12,052 bases of DNA from Helicobacteraceae bacterium UBA6016 (GCA_002428055.1 DIZY01000049.1:1-12052), one strand, 5' to 3'. Shown: positions 1 to 7,807, counted from the stretch's first letter. Notes: a model not told the origin generated them from the sequence alone. Numbers and translations: made by a program.

Positions 1-1
1 G

Positions 2-433
2 GATAGGGTATTTGTCGTACTTGGTGCAGATGAGCTCTTTGCTTTGAGACTTAGGGAGAAAATAGCCGTTGTGTCTCAGACAACTAGAAAATTTACCGAG
101 TTTATGAAGATAGTAGAGACCCTGATAGCCGCCTCAAAAGAGGTTAGGGTGTTCAATACTATATGCAACGCCACCGGAGAAAACCAAGAGGCGGCGAATG
201 AACTCTCCAAGGAAGTAGATATTATGCTGATAGTCGGCGGCAAAAATTCCTCTAATACCAAACAGCTATTTGAAATATGCAAAACAAATTGTGAAAGTAG
301 CTTTTTGGTCGAATCTGCCGCAGATATTGACGACTCATGGTTTGAAGGCAAGAGGTTTTGCGGTATTAGCGCAGGGGCATCGACACCAGATTGGGTTATA
401 TCTGAAGTTATAGAAAGAGTAGGCAAAATATAG
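2..433 (+). CDS. ispH: 4-hydroxy-3-methylbut-2-enyl diphosphate reductase, C-terminal part (5' end outside window)
   Basis: IspH is the last enzyme of the MEP pathway. It reduces HMBPP to IPP and DMAPP in the cytoplasm using a [4Fe-4S] cluster. The reading frame is open from base 2 (DRVFVVLGADELFALRL...), so an internal TTG at 44 is not the start; roughly the C-terminal half is present. Visible family motifs are VSQTTR, the cluster-ligand cysteine in NTICNAT (codon 164-166), GGKNSSNTKQL, and the substrate-binding SAGASTPDWVI near the end. The stop is followed by 139 non-coding bases and then rpsA. In C. jejuni, as I recall it, aroA-ispH-rpsA-serA are neighbours in the same order, which supports the call. 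The N-terminal half and the first cluster cysteine lie outside the window and cannot be checked. Confidence 0.95.
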   Translation, partial: DRVFVVLGADELFALRLREKIAVVSQTTRKFTEFMKIVETLIAASKEVRVFNTICNATGENQEAANELSKEVDIMLIVGGKNSSNTKQLFEICKTNCESSFLVESAADIDDSWFEGKRFCGISAGASTPDWVISEVIERVGKI

Positions 434-479
434 TCAAACCATCAAACAAAACATATCAACTAAAAGCCAAGCGAAAGCC

Positions 480-547
480 TATAAAATAGCAAAAATAGAG
501 TAAATTTCTTTAAAAGCAAGATTTAAGTAAACTAAAGCAATTATAAA
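480..547 (+). promoter_or_regulatory. Possible rpsA promoter region with two -10-like boxes
   Basis: The 139-base A-rich gap between ispH and rpsA contains TATAAAAT at 480-487 and TATAAA at 542-547. Either could be a sigma-70 -10 element; Campylobacterota promoters often lack a clear -35, so none is assigned. The gap is long for an otherwise compact gene string, which suggests that rpsA has its own promoter or leader. S1 represses its own translation in E. coli, so the leader could also serve that role, but no specific structure was recognised. Confidence 0.3.
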
Positions 548-561
548 TAAAAACAAAACAA

Positions 562-566
562 AAGGA
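562..566 (+). promoter_or_regulatory. Ribosome binding site of rpsA
   Basis: AAGGA lies 6 bases before the ATG at 573 and selects that start. The next in-frame ATG at 603 has only a GAGG two bases upstream, too close to work well. Confidence 0.75.
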
Positions 567-572
567 ATATGT

Positions 573-2243
573 ATGATTCAAGGGCCGGTAGGTTTCGAGG
601 AAATGGGCGATGAAGAAGATTTTGCAAAGCTTCTGGAAGAGTCCTTCAGAAATGAGAAGAGCGAGCGAGTTATCGAGGGGATTGTCGTTGAGATAAAAGA
701 CGACTATGTAGCCGTAGATGTCGGCAAAAAGATAGACGGCAGACTGCCTGTTTCTGAGATTACTGCGGCTGACGGTAGCCTGAAATTCAAAGTCGGCGAC
801 AAGATACCTGTGGCTATCTCTGGACACAAGGGCGAGAGACCGATGATTTCGCATAAAAATGCGATCAAGAAAGGTCTACAAACGGCATTTATGGAAGCCA
901 ACAAAGACTACGAAGAGAGAGAAATCATCGTAGAGGGTAAGATTCTTAGAAAAAATAAAGGCGGCTTTATTGTTGAAAACGATGAAGGTATAGAGTTTTT
1001 TATGCCAAACTCCCTAGCCTTGATTAGACATGACGAGGCAGATGTTATCGGCAAAAAAATAACTGCGGCTATCGTCAAAATAGATGAAGGTAACGGTTCT
1101 ATCGTTCTTTCTAGAAAAAAACTTCTAAACGACAAGCGAAAAGTAAAAAGAGAAGCTGTTAAAAAACTTGTTGATGACGGCGAGATAGTAGAGGGCTTGG
1201 TCAAAAAAATAGCAAGTTATGGTATGTTTGTAGAGGTTGACGGCGTAGACGGGCTTGTGCATTACAACGAGATAAGCTTTAAAGGTCCGGTAAACCCTGC
1301 GACGCTATATAATGTGGGCGACACTGTAATGGTAAAAGCTATTAGCTATGACAAAGACAAAAAACACCTATCATTTTCAATCAAAGCCGCTACGCAAGAC
1401 CCTTGGGAAGACATCAAAAATGAGCTTGAGGTGGGCGACGCTGTTAAAGCGGTTGTTTCAAACATCGAGACTTACGGCGCATTCCTTGATATAGGTAACG
1501 ATATAGAAGGATTCTTGCATATCTCAGAAATCTCTTGGCAAAAAAACATCAAACACCCAAGCGAAGCGCTTACAGTCGGACAAGAGATAAATGCAGAAAT
1601 TATTGAACTTGATGTCGGCGCTAGAAGACTTAGACTCTCAGCTAAAAAACTTCTTCCAAAACCATTTGACAAGTTCTCATCGTCATACCAAGTAGGTCAA
1701 GTTGTTAAGGGTATCGTAACTTCCACTACAGATTTTGGCGCATTTGTTAAAATAGGTGAAGTAGAAGGTTTGCTACATAACGAAGATGCCTCTTGGTTTA
1801 GAGATGAAAAATGCAAAGATGTTCTAAAAAGCGGAGATGAGATAGAGGTAAAAATCATCAAAATAGACTCCGATAAAGAGAAAATATCTCTTAGCTTAAA
1901 AGAGCTAACAGAGAGTCCTGTAAAAGCTTACGCAAAAATGCACAAAATTGGCGATACTGTGAACGGTAAAATTAGGGATGTTAAAGAGTTTGGAGTGTTT
2001 GTTGAGCTTTCTCGAGGCGTAGACGGACTTATAAGAATAGAAGATTTGTATCCGAAAAAAGCTACCGAGCTAGTTATCGGAGAGATGATAGAGGCGGCTT
2101 TGACGATGCTGGATGAGGGTAAAATAAGACTTTCCGTCAAAAAAATTCAAAAAGATAAAGATAAAGACGCACTTAGAGAAGTCAATAAAAATAGTGATGA
2201 CGGATCTTTTAACGAATCTTTGCGAGAGCAACTTAAAAACTAA
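573..2243 (+). CDS. rpsA: 30S ribosomal protein S1
   Basis: S1 binds mRNA at the 30S subunit and helps start translation on structured or weak-SD messages. The 556-residue product is the usual full six-domain length. S1 (OB-fold) repeats lie at about residues 31-98, 117-183, 202-272, 287-358, 374-443 and 460-525. Repeats 3-6 show the RNA-binding pattern clearly: YGMFVEVDGVDGLVH, YGAFLDIGNDIEGFLHISEIS, FGAFVKIGEVEGLLH and FGVFVELSRGVDGLIR. The first two repeats are more divergent, as is normal for the ribosome-docking domains. The acidic N-terminus (MGDEEDFAKLLEES) and the lysine-rich tail also fit. The start at 573 is set by AAGGA at 562-566. The gene is followed after 11 bases by the anchored protein at 2255, so co-transcription is likely. 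Confidence 0.97.
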   Translation: MIQGPVGFEEMGDEEDFAKLLEESFRNEKSERVIEGIVVEIKDDYVAVDVGKKIDGRLPVSEITAADGSLKFKVGDKIPVAISGHKGERPMISHKNAIKKGLQTAFMEANKDYEEREIIVEGKILRKNKGGFIVENDEGIEFFMPNSLALIRHDEADVIGKKITAAIVKIDEGNGSIVLSRKKLLNDKRKVKREAVKKLVDDGEIVEGLVKKIASYGMFVEVDGVDGLVHYNEISFKGPVNPATLYNVGDTVMVKAISYDKDKKHLSFSIKAATQDPWEDIKNELEVGDAVKAVVSNIETYGAFLDIGNDIEGFLHISEISWQKNIKHPSEALTVGQEINAEIIELDVGARRLRLSAKKLLPKPFDKFSSSYQVGQVVKGIVTSTTDFGAFVKIGEVEGLLHNEDASWFRDEKCKDVLKSGDEIEVKIIKIDSDKEKISLSLKELTESPVKAYAKMHKIGDTVNGKIRDVKEFGVFVELSRGVDGLIRIEDLYPKKATELVIGEMIEAALTMLDEGKIRLSVKKIQKDKDKDALREVNKNSDDGSFNESLREQLKN

Positions 2244-2254
2244 TCTTTAATTAG

Positions 2255-2704
2255 ATGAGAAAACCAAAAACTCTTCTTGCGGTGTGGAGCCTGCTTTTTG
2301 CGGCAGGAGCCATAGCTGCTTACTTCTATATTAAAATATCATCTACCCCTGTCTTTTCCGTAGTATCAGAACAAAAAGCAGAGAGTGGAATGATAGAGCC
2401 TAGCGGCAAGAAAAGCTGGTTTTCAAGAATATCCGACAAAGAATCTTCAGATCTATACCCTGCTACGGAAATAGCTTTTATCCTCGATATGAATGAGCCA
2501 AAAGAGGAGGGTAAAGAGTTTTACTATATACTTTCGGTCTCAAAACTCGGCGAAGATAAGTTTAGAATTGTTGAAAAAAAACTCAATGATTTGAAGGTTT
2601 TGTATAGCGTCAAAAAAGATGGAGACGGTTTTACCGTCAATATCTCTTTAAAAGATAAAGTATCTATGCAAAAACTGGCCAACGAACTAAAAAATTCGCT
2701 TTAA
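2255..2704 (+). CDS. Small membrane-anchored protein of unknown function, between rpsA and serA
   Basis: The 149-residue product has a short basic N-terminus (MRKPK), one hydrophobic segment at about residues 7-26 and a hydrophilic remainder. This fits an inner-membrane anchor with a periplasmic domain, or an uncleaved signal sequence; no lipobox is visible. Residues 70-149 alternate strand-like and charged stretches (TEIAFILDMNEP, EFYYILSVSKLG, GFTVNISLKDKVSMQKLANE), suggesting a small alpha/beta domain. I do not recognise a named family. C. jejuni has a putative periplasmic protein gene at the same place (Cj0892c, from memory), so this is probably a conserved resident of the locus. It starts 11 bases after rpsA without a good Shine-Dalgarno sequence, so coupled translation is possible. 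It ends 23 bases before the serA ATG. Confidence 0.8.
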   Translation: MRKPKTLLAVWSLLFAAGAIAAYFYIKISSTPVFSVVSEQKAESGMIEPSGKKSWFSRISDKESSDLYPATEIAFILDMNEPKEEGKEFYYILSVSKLGEDKFRIVEKKLNDLKVLYSVKKDGDGFTVNISLKDKVSMQKLANELKNSL

Positions 2705-2714
2705 AAAAGTTGCC

Positions 2715-2719
2715 AAGGA
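2715..2719 (+). promoter_or_regulatory. Ribosome binding site deciding the serA start
   Basis: AAGGA here is 8 bases before the ATG at 2728. An upstream in-frame TTG at 2710 would place this motif inside the coding region and add six residues before the conserved MTKIVVCD start, so 2728 is preferred. Confidence 0.75.
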
Positions 2720-2727
2720 ATAAGAAG

Positions 2728-4311
2728 ATGACAAAAATTGTCGTATGCGACCATATACACAAAAAAGGGCTTGAAATCCTAGAAAACGCAAAAGACATCG
2801 AGTATGTTAATATTGCGAACGAGCCGAAATCAAAAATACCGGAACTAGTCGGTGATGCCGATGTGGTAGTGACTAGAAGCCCAACAGATGTAGATACGAA
2901 ATTTTTGGAAGGCGCACACTCTCTTAAAGCGCTTATTAGAGCTGGCGTCGGTGTTGACAATGTAGATATCGAGAGCTGTAGCAAAAAAGGCGTAATCGTT
3001 ATGAATGTGCCTACGGCGAATACTATCGCAGCCGTAGAGCTAACGATGGCGCATATGCTAAGCTGTATGAGAACTTTTCCATACGCCCACTCCCAACTCA
3101 AAGATAAGAGAGTCTGGAAAAGAGAAGATTGGTACGGTAGAGAGCTAAACGGCAAAAAACTCGGCGTAATAGGCTTTGGAAATATTGGTAGTAGGGTAGC
3201 TACGAGATCTTTGGCGTTTGGTATGGAAGTAGTCACATATGACCCATACATAAAACCGTCAAAAGCAACAGACTTAGGCGTGGCTTATACGACAAGCTTT
3301 GATGAGATACTTGTCTGCGACATTATCACTATCCATACGCCTAAAAACAAAGAAACTATCAATATGATAACGGCTAAAGAGATAGCTAAAATGAAAGAAG
3401 GCGTTATTCTTATCAACTGCGCAAGAGGCGGATTGTATAACGAGCAAGACCTATATGAGGGTCTAAAATCAAAAAAAATCTCGTTTGCCGGAATGGATGT
3501 TTTCAACAAAGAGCCTGCGATAGACAACCCTCTTCTTGACCTCGACAATATCTGTGTGACGGCGCATCTTGGCGCAAATACGCTAGAGTCTCAAGAAAAA
3601 ATAGCGATAGAGGCGGCGACAAATGCACTTCAAGCCGCAAGAGGAATAGCGTATCCAAATGCGCTCAACCTACCTGTGAAGGTAAGCGAAGTGCCTGAGT
3701 TTGCCCTTGGGTATTTAGAGCTTGCTCAAAAAATGGCGTTTTTGGCTTCCCAAATCAACAAAGGCGCAATCGAATCTATTAAAGTTGTAGCAGAAGGTGA
3801 GATTGCATCATATCTTGAGCCTTTGGCGACATTTGCGATAGTAGGCGCCGCAAAGCAGTCCGTCGGCGAAAATGTCAACTATGTAAATGCATCATTCCTT
3901 ATGAAAGAGATGGGTGTGGAAGTGCTTACAAAAGAGGACAAAAATATCAGCGGCTACAAAAACAAAATATGTGTCAAACTAACGACGGCAGGCGGCAATA
4001 CAACTGTTATTTGCGGTACTATGTTTGATGAAAATACGGCGAGAGTGATGAATATCAACGGCTTTGAGGTAGATGTGGAGCCGAAGGGCAAAATGATATT
4101 CTTCAAAAATTCTGATGTACCGGGCGTTATCGGCGATGTGGGTACTACGCTTGCAAAACACAATATCAACATAGCGGACTTTAGGCTAGGAAGAAATCAG
4201 CACAAAGAGGCGTTAGCCGTAATTATCGTAGATGATGAGATAACCTCTGGTGTGCTATCCGAACTTTCAGATCTAAAAGCTGCAATAAGCGTGACATACG
4301 CCGAGATTTAA
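2728..4311 (+). CDS. serA: D-3-phosphoglycerate dehydrogenase (long, ASB+ACT type)
   Basis: SerA oxidises 3-phosphoglycerate with NAD+ in the first step of serine synthesis. The 527 residues match the long bacterial form. The split substrate-binding domain is at about 1-95 and 290-312. The Rossmann NAD domain in between has GFGNIG at 149-154 and the ribose-binding Asp in TYDPY at 172. The catalytic set is Arg233 (NCARGG), Glu262 (NKEPA) and His280 (TAHLGANT). An intervening allosteric substrate-binding domain spans about 315-450. A C-terminal ACT domain from about 455 (NSDVPGVIGDVG...NINIADFRLGR) normally binds serine for feedback inhibition. One small oddity is Ala279 before the catalytic His, where TPH is more usual. 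The start at 2728 is supported by AAGGA at 2715-2719. The stop overlaps that of the convergent gene by 4 bases. Confidence 0.96.
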   Translation: MTKIVVCDHIHKKGLEILENAKDIEYVNIANEPKSKIPELVGDADVVVTRSPTDVDTKFLEGAHSLKALIRAGVGVDNVDIESCSKKGVIVMNVPTANTIAAVELTMAHMLSCMRTFPYAHSQLKDKRVWKREDWYGRELNGKKLGVIGFGNIGSRVATRSLAFGMEVVTYDPYIKPSKATDLGVAYTTSFDEILVCDIITIHTPKNKETINMITAKEIAKMKEGVILINCARGGLYNEQDLYEGLKSKKISFAGMDVFNKEPAIDNPLLDLDNICVTAHLGANTLESQEKIAIEAATNALQAARGIAYPNALNLPVKVSEVPEFALGYLELAQKMAFLASQINKGAIESIKVVAEGEIASYLEPLATFAIVGAAKQSVGENVNYVNASFLMKEMGVEVLTKEDKNISGYKNKICVKLTTAGGNTTVICGTMFDENTARVMNINGFEVDVEPKGKMIFFKNSDVPGVIGDVGTTLAKHNINIADFRLGRNQHKEALAVIIVDDEITSGVLSELSDLKAAISVTYAEI

Positions 4312-4913
4312 GGCACTATCCTGATATGCGGATTTTTTGACGCATCTAGTCTGTTCAAAAGGGAGTTCAAATCCTCTTTTGACAAGGCTACGCATCCGGC
4401 GGTCGGCGAGCCGCTATTTTTTTGGATGTGTATAAAAATACATGAGCCTTTGCCGCTCTCTCCTGATTTGTTGTATCCTACGACTGCTCCTATGTCGTAT
4501 TGACCGTCTTCTCTTAGCATATACTCAAAACTATCAAAATCTTTTTCTATTCTCTGAGCGTCCACGATACGGTTGTAATACTTTGATTTTGTATCATCGA
4601 CGCAATAGATACTCGCCTCCGTCTTCAAGAAAGGCATTGCGGTATTTGTAAAAGCCTCTTTGCCAAAAAGCACAGTAATGGGGAAGTTTCCGCTAGGGGT
4701 TTTACCGTCTCCTTCTCTCTTTTCGCCACTTTTTGCTACTCCATTTCTGCCTATTTGTGCAGGATATGATGCGATAAGCGAGCCGTTTTCATAGAAATCA
4801 ACTACGGCTTTTTGGATATTTGAGGTGTCTTGTCGGACGATGATTTGTTGTTTGATAGCGCACCCTGATAGTAGGAGTACGGCGAGTGTAAAACTTAAAA
4901 TATTTTTGTTCAT
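4308..4913 (-). CDS. YkuD-superfamily (L,D-transpeptidase-like) lipoprotein
   Basis: The 201-residue product has a lipoprotein signal: a short hydrophobic run, then LLLSGC with the acylated Cys at 18. The mature protein shows the YkuD fold motifs: EGDGKTPSGNFPI at about 67-79 and the active-site region around FIHIQKNSGSPTAGCVALS, with His162 and the nucleophile Cys174. Family members form or cleave 3-3 or protein links in peptidoglycan in the periplasm, and some are L,D-carboxypeptidases. The exact activity here is not decidable. The active-site spacing HxxxxxxxxxxxC and the CVALS ending are closer to the divergent YafK-like branch than to classic CIRL enzymes. Two further cysteines (104, 158) are present. 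The gene is transcribed toward serA with overlapping ends and lies divergent from the NhaC antiporter. No strong Shine-Dalgarno precedes its ATG. Confidence 0.85.
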   Translation of the reverse strand: MNKNILSFTLAVLLLSGCAIKQQIIVRQDTSNIQKAVVDFYENGSLIASYPAQIGRNGVAKSGEKREGDGKTPSGNFPITVLFGKEAFTNTAMPFLKTEASIYCVDDTKSKYYNRIVDAQRIEKDFDSFEYMLREDGQYDIGAVVGYNKSGESGKGSCIFIHIQKNSGSPTAGCVALSKEDLNSLLNRLDASKNPHIRIVP

Positions 4914-4918
4914 CTGAC

Positions 4919-4924
4919 TATAAT
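4919..4924 (+). promoter_or_regulatory. Candidate -10 box for the NhaC antiporter gene
   Basis: A perfect TATAAT lies in the 39-base divergent gap, 28 bases before the ATG at 4953. No good -35 is visible at the usual distance, which would fall within the first codons of the opposite gene. Both divergent genes probably share this short region. Confidence 0.45.
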
Positions 4925-4952
4925 AACAAAAAATTTAACAAATGAGCTTTTG

Positions 4953-6344
4953 ATGGATTACGGATATTTGTCTCTTAGCGTTCCTTTGGTGGTTGTCGTT
5001 GCTGCTGTGCTCACTAGAGAGGTTGTGCTCTCACTATTTTTGGGTGTTGTTGCGTGGCAGGGCGTGAAGCTTGGGTATTTTGCGCCTTTTGAGATACTTT
5101 ATCTGAGTTTTGAGAGTATCGTATCTTTGTTTGCCAAGGGCTGGGTCGTCAAAAGTATTGTTTTTATTGTTCTTGTGGGTTCGATATTGACTCTTGTCGT
5201 CAAAAGCGGCGGAGTCGATGCGCTTGTTACATATCTAGTGCAGAGGTCGGAGCGGATAAAGAGCAAAAGAGCCGCTCTTTTGATGGGATATATCATCGGT
5301 ATAACGATTTTCATAGAATCCACGATTACTTCGCTTGTCGTCGGGGCGGTAACGACTCCCATCGCCGAGAAATTCGGAGCCTCCAGAGCAAAAGTGGCGT
5401 ATATCTGCGACTCCACATCTGCGCCGGTTTGCTCTCTCATTCCGCTCAACGGATGGGGCGCTCTGATGACGGGGCTTGTTGGGGCGCAAATAGCCTCCGG
5501 CGTGATAGCGGGAGATGCTGTGGGTATTGTGGTTAACTCCATAGCCTACAACTTCTACTCCATTTTGACGCTTTTGTTTGTGCTCTACATCATTGTTTCC
5601 GGCAAAGATTTTTCATATATGAAGCAAAGCGAGCTTGCCGCTCAAAAACATATCAAAACAGAGCATAACCACGCAAATGAGGGTGCAAAAATAGTTTTTA
5701 TACTACTTCCCATAGCTTTGCTTACTATCAGTTCAATAGCTTTTTTGGTTATTAGCGGCGGCGGAGACATTATGAAAGGTAGTGGTACTAGCGCCGTTTT
5801 TTACGCCGTTATTGCGACTCTTGTTTTTTGTTTTGTGTATTTTGTGCTTTGGCACAAGCGCTTTGGCGTGGATGAGTACTTTTCCCATCTCAAAACAGGC
5901 GCTTTTGATATGGCATACATCGGTGTTATGATGATACTTGCCTTTGCTATCGGAGAGGCTACAAAAGAGCTTGGTACGGGCGCATATCTTGCGAGTATGG
6001 TCTCAGGTTTTACCTCACCATCCTATATTGCCGCCATTGTATTTTTTGCGGCGTCGGTTATTTCGTTTTCTACCGGAACTAGTTGGGGTACTTTTAGCGT
6101 TATGATTCCGATAGCTGTGCAGCTTGGCGTTCCCATGGGCGTTGATCCGGCTTTGATGGTCGGGGCGGCTGTTGCGGGCGGCGTGTTTGGTGATCACTGC
6201 TCTCCTATATCGGATACCACTATAGTTTCCGCTGCGGCCGCCGGATGTGATGCAATGGAGCACATCAAGACGCAACTGCCGTACGCCGTTACTGTCGCAT
6301 TAATGTCGCTTATTTGTTATTTGATTGTCGGATTGGCGGGATAA
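4953..6344 (+). CDS. Na+/H+ antiporter, NhaC family
   Basis: This is a secondary transporter of the inner membrane, expected to exchange external H+ for internal Na+ or, in some family members, organic anions. The 463-residue product is almost entirely hydrophobic, with about 11-12 possible transmembrane segments and a hydrophilic loop at about 220-242. Family hallmarks are CDSTSAPVCSLIPLNGWG at about 152-169, STGTSWGTFSVMIPIA at about 373-388, and GGVFGDHCSPISDTTIVSA at about 409-427. The ATG at 4953 is preferred over the TTG immediately before it at 4950. The Shine-Dalgarno is weak. It stands alone: the gene upstream is divergent, and the cyclase downstream has its own promoter-like box in a 50-base gap. 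Substrate is uncertain, since NhaC homologs include malate/lactate exchangers. Confidence 0.88.
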   Translation: MDYGYLSLSVPLVVVVAAVLTREVVLSLFLGVVAWQGVKLGYFAPFEILYLSFESIVSLFAKGWVVKSIVFIVLVGSILTLVVKSGGVDALVTYLVQRSERIKSKRAALLMGYIIGITIFIESTITSLVVGAVTTPIAEKFGASRAKVAYICDSTSAPVCSLIPLNGWGALMTGLVGAQIASGVIAGDAVGIVVNSIAYNFYSILTLLFVLYIIVSGKDFSYMKQSELAAQKHIKTEHNHANEGAKIVFILLPIALLTISSIAFLVISGGGDIMKGSGTSAVFYAVIATLVFCFVYFVLWHKRFGVDEYFSHLKTGAFDMAYIGVMMILAFAIGEATKELGTGAYLASMVSGFTSPSYIAAIVFFAASVISFSTGTSWGTFSVMIPIAVQLGVPMGVDPALMVGAAVAGGVFGDHCSPISDTTIVSAAAAGCDAMEHIKTQLPYAVTVALMSLICYLIVGLAG

Positions 6345-6362
6345 CTTTTTTATTTTTAGTAT

Positions 6363-6368
6363 TATAAT
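6363..6368 (+). promoter_or_regulatory. Candidate -10 box upstream of the diguanylate cyclase gene
   Basis: TATAAT is preceded by a T-rich run (CTTTTTTATTTTTAG), the upstream context typical of Campylobacterota sigma-70 promoters. It is 26 bases before the ATG at 6395. An AGGGA at 6380-6384 is the likely ribosome binding site. This would start transcription of the signalling cluster. Confidence 0.5.
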
Positions 6369-6394
6369 TGTCAAAAAGCAGGGAAGTATAAATA

Positions 6395-7777
6395 ATGAAT
6401 AGTTTTGTGGAGCTACAACATCTGACGGATATTTTAGAGTCCAATAAAAAAGAGATTATAGCCATATGGCTTGCAAGTCATAGGGCATCCGGTGTTTTTG
6501 CAAGATATGATATTAGCTCTGAATACTTCAAAAACTCTCTTGCAGACGGAATAATGGACGCTATTATCGGACTTATCAAGTGGGGCTCGTCTGTTACAAG
6601 CTCGGAAGGGTTTGAAAAGTTCTTACAATTTGCAAATCAAAAATTGGTTAAATATCATGAACTGGTGCTATTGCAAGATGGTCTTAGAGGCGCTATTTCT
6701 ACCGTATTGTATGAAAAGTTGGTGCTATCAAAGAAAACTAGCGATGAGCTTGACCTTTTGTTTTCTACTATATTTAAAGAGGTTTCCGAGCATCTACTCG
6801 CCAAAGTTTACGATTTTGGGGATGTGTATGAAAAGGAGAAGCAGCAAAATATAAGACTTCTAAATGAGTACAAAAAAGCCGTAGACGAGAGTAATATAGT
6901 CTCAAAAACAACCACAAAAGGCATTATTACCTATGTAAATCCACAGTTTTGCAGAATTTCAGGGTACGGCGAGGATGAGCTTCTTGGGCAGCCTCACAAT
7001 ATCATAAGGCATCCGGATATGCCAAAAGAAGCTTTTAGGGATATGTGGAGCACGATAAACAACAAAAAAATATGGAAAGGCGTCGTAAAAAACCTCAGAA
7101 AAGACGGTAGTACATATATAGTTGACACCACTATTGTGCCGATAGTCGATGTTGACGGTGATATAGTGGAATTTATCGGCATAAGGCATGATATAACCGA
7201 GCTTGAGCAAGCAAAAGAGCAGTTAAAACTTCTCAATTTTTCGATGAAAAAAAAGGTAAACGAGCTTTACGATATGACGCAAAACTTGGAGCAGCAAGCT
7301 TCTACCGATGTGCTTACTGGTATTTTTAACAGATATAAGTTTGACGAGGTGTTTGAGCTTGAGATAAAAAAAGCAAAACTGAACGGCTCCGAGCTTTGCC
7401 TAATACTTTTTGACATCGACCACTTCAAAGAGATAAACGATACTTTTGGGCATAGCATGGGGGACACTACGCTTAGCGAAGTTGCAAGAATAGTTTCGCA
7501 AAATATCAAAAGAGGCGATGTTTTCGCTAGATGGGGCGGCGAGGAGTTTGTGGTATTGGCAGTCTCTACGCCGCTTGATGGCGCTGTCGCATTGGCTGAG
7601 AAACTAAGAAGCGAGATAGAGCAAAACCACTTTGATTTTGCCGAAAGAGTGACTGCGAGTTTTGGCGTATCTGTTTTTTCGCACGGCGACTTGACCGAGG
7701 ATATGCTAAAAAGAGCAGATACCGCTCTTTATCGGGCGAAAAAAAGCGGTAGAAATAAGATAGAAATCGGTAAATAA
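6395..7777 (+). CDS. Aer-type PAS - GGDEF diguanylate cyclase
   Basis: It is predicted to make cyclic di-GMP from two GTP in the cytoplasm; no membrane segment is visible. The 460 residues divide into three parts. Residues 1-150 are an all-helical domain (LESNKKEIIAIWLASHR...), perhaps RsbRD-N-like or globin-like, which I cannot assign. A PAS domain at about 160-270 contains GQPHNIIRHPDMPKEAFRDMW and WKGVVKNLRKDG, nearly the same wording as the FAD-binding PAS of E. coli Aer. A coiled linker at about 270-300 leads to GGDEF at 301-460. The cyclase site is intact: GGEEF 381-385, FDIDHFKEIND 339-349 and NRYKFDEV. The inhibitory I-site RxxD is KRGD (372-375), with Lys in place of Arg. A redox-sensing cyclase is inferred. 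It is followed after 69 bases by the REC-kinase gene. Confidence 0.93.
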   Translation: MNSFVELQHLTDILESNKKEIIAIWLASHRASGVFARYDISSEYFKNSLADGIMDAIIGLIKWGSSVTSSEGFEKFLQFANQKLVKYHELVLLQDGLRGAISTVLYEKLVLSKKTSDELDLLFSTIFKEVSEHLLAKVYDFGDVYEKEKQQNIRLLNEYKKAVDESNIVSKTTTKGIITYVNPQFCRISGYGEDELLGQPHNIIRHPDMPKEAFRDMWSTINNKKIWKGVVKNLRKDGSTYIVDTTIVPIVDVDGDIVEFIGIRHDITELEQAKEQLKLLNFSMKKKVNELYDMTQNLEQQASTDVLTGIFNRYKFDEVFELEIKKAKLNGSELCLILFDIDHFKEINDTFGHSMGDTTLSEVARIVSQNIKRGDVFARWGGEEFVVLAVSTPLDGAVALAEKLRSEIEQNHFDFAERVTASFGVSVFSHGDLTEDMLKRADTALYRAKKSGRNKIEIGK

Positions 7778-7801
7778 CATTAAAAACGCATTTTTGTGTT
7801 C

Positions 7802-7807
7802 TATACT
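7802..7807 (+). promoter_or_regulatory. Candidate -10 box upstream of the REC-histidine kinase gene
   Basis: TATACT follows a T-rich stretch (CATTTTTGTGTTC) in the 69-base gap after the cyclase gene. It could give the three-gene kinase unit its own promoter; read-through from the cyclase gene is equally possible because no terminator is visible between them. Confidence 0.35.

Noticed and set aside
44..433. Independent small gene starting with TTG at 44
   Set aside because: The frame continues upstream to the window edge with IspH-like residues, so this is the 3' part of ispH.
434..572. Possible small RNA or riboswitch in the ispH-rpsA gap
   Set aside because: The stretch is A-rich and lacks any clear stem or known aptamer pattern; only promoter-like boxes and the rpsA ribosome binding site can be supported.
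2664..3251. 195-residue open frame on the - strand
   Set aside because: It lies almost wholly antisense to serA, whose domains and catalytic residues are intact. The translation is serine/threonine/phenylalanine-rich with no recognisable motif, typical of a shadow frame.
5099..5542. 147-residue - strand frame within the NhaC antiporter gene
   Set aside because: It is antisense to conserved transmembrane segments, low in recognisable features and best explained as a by-product of the coding strand.
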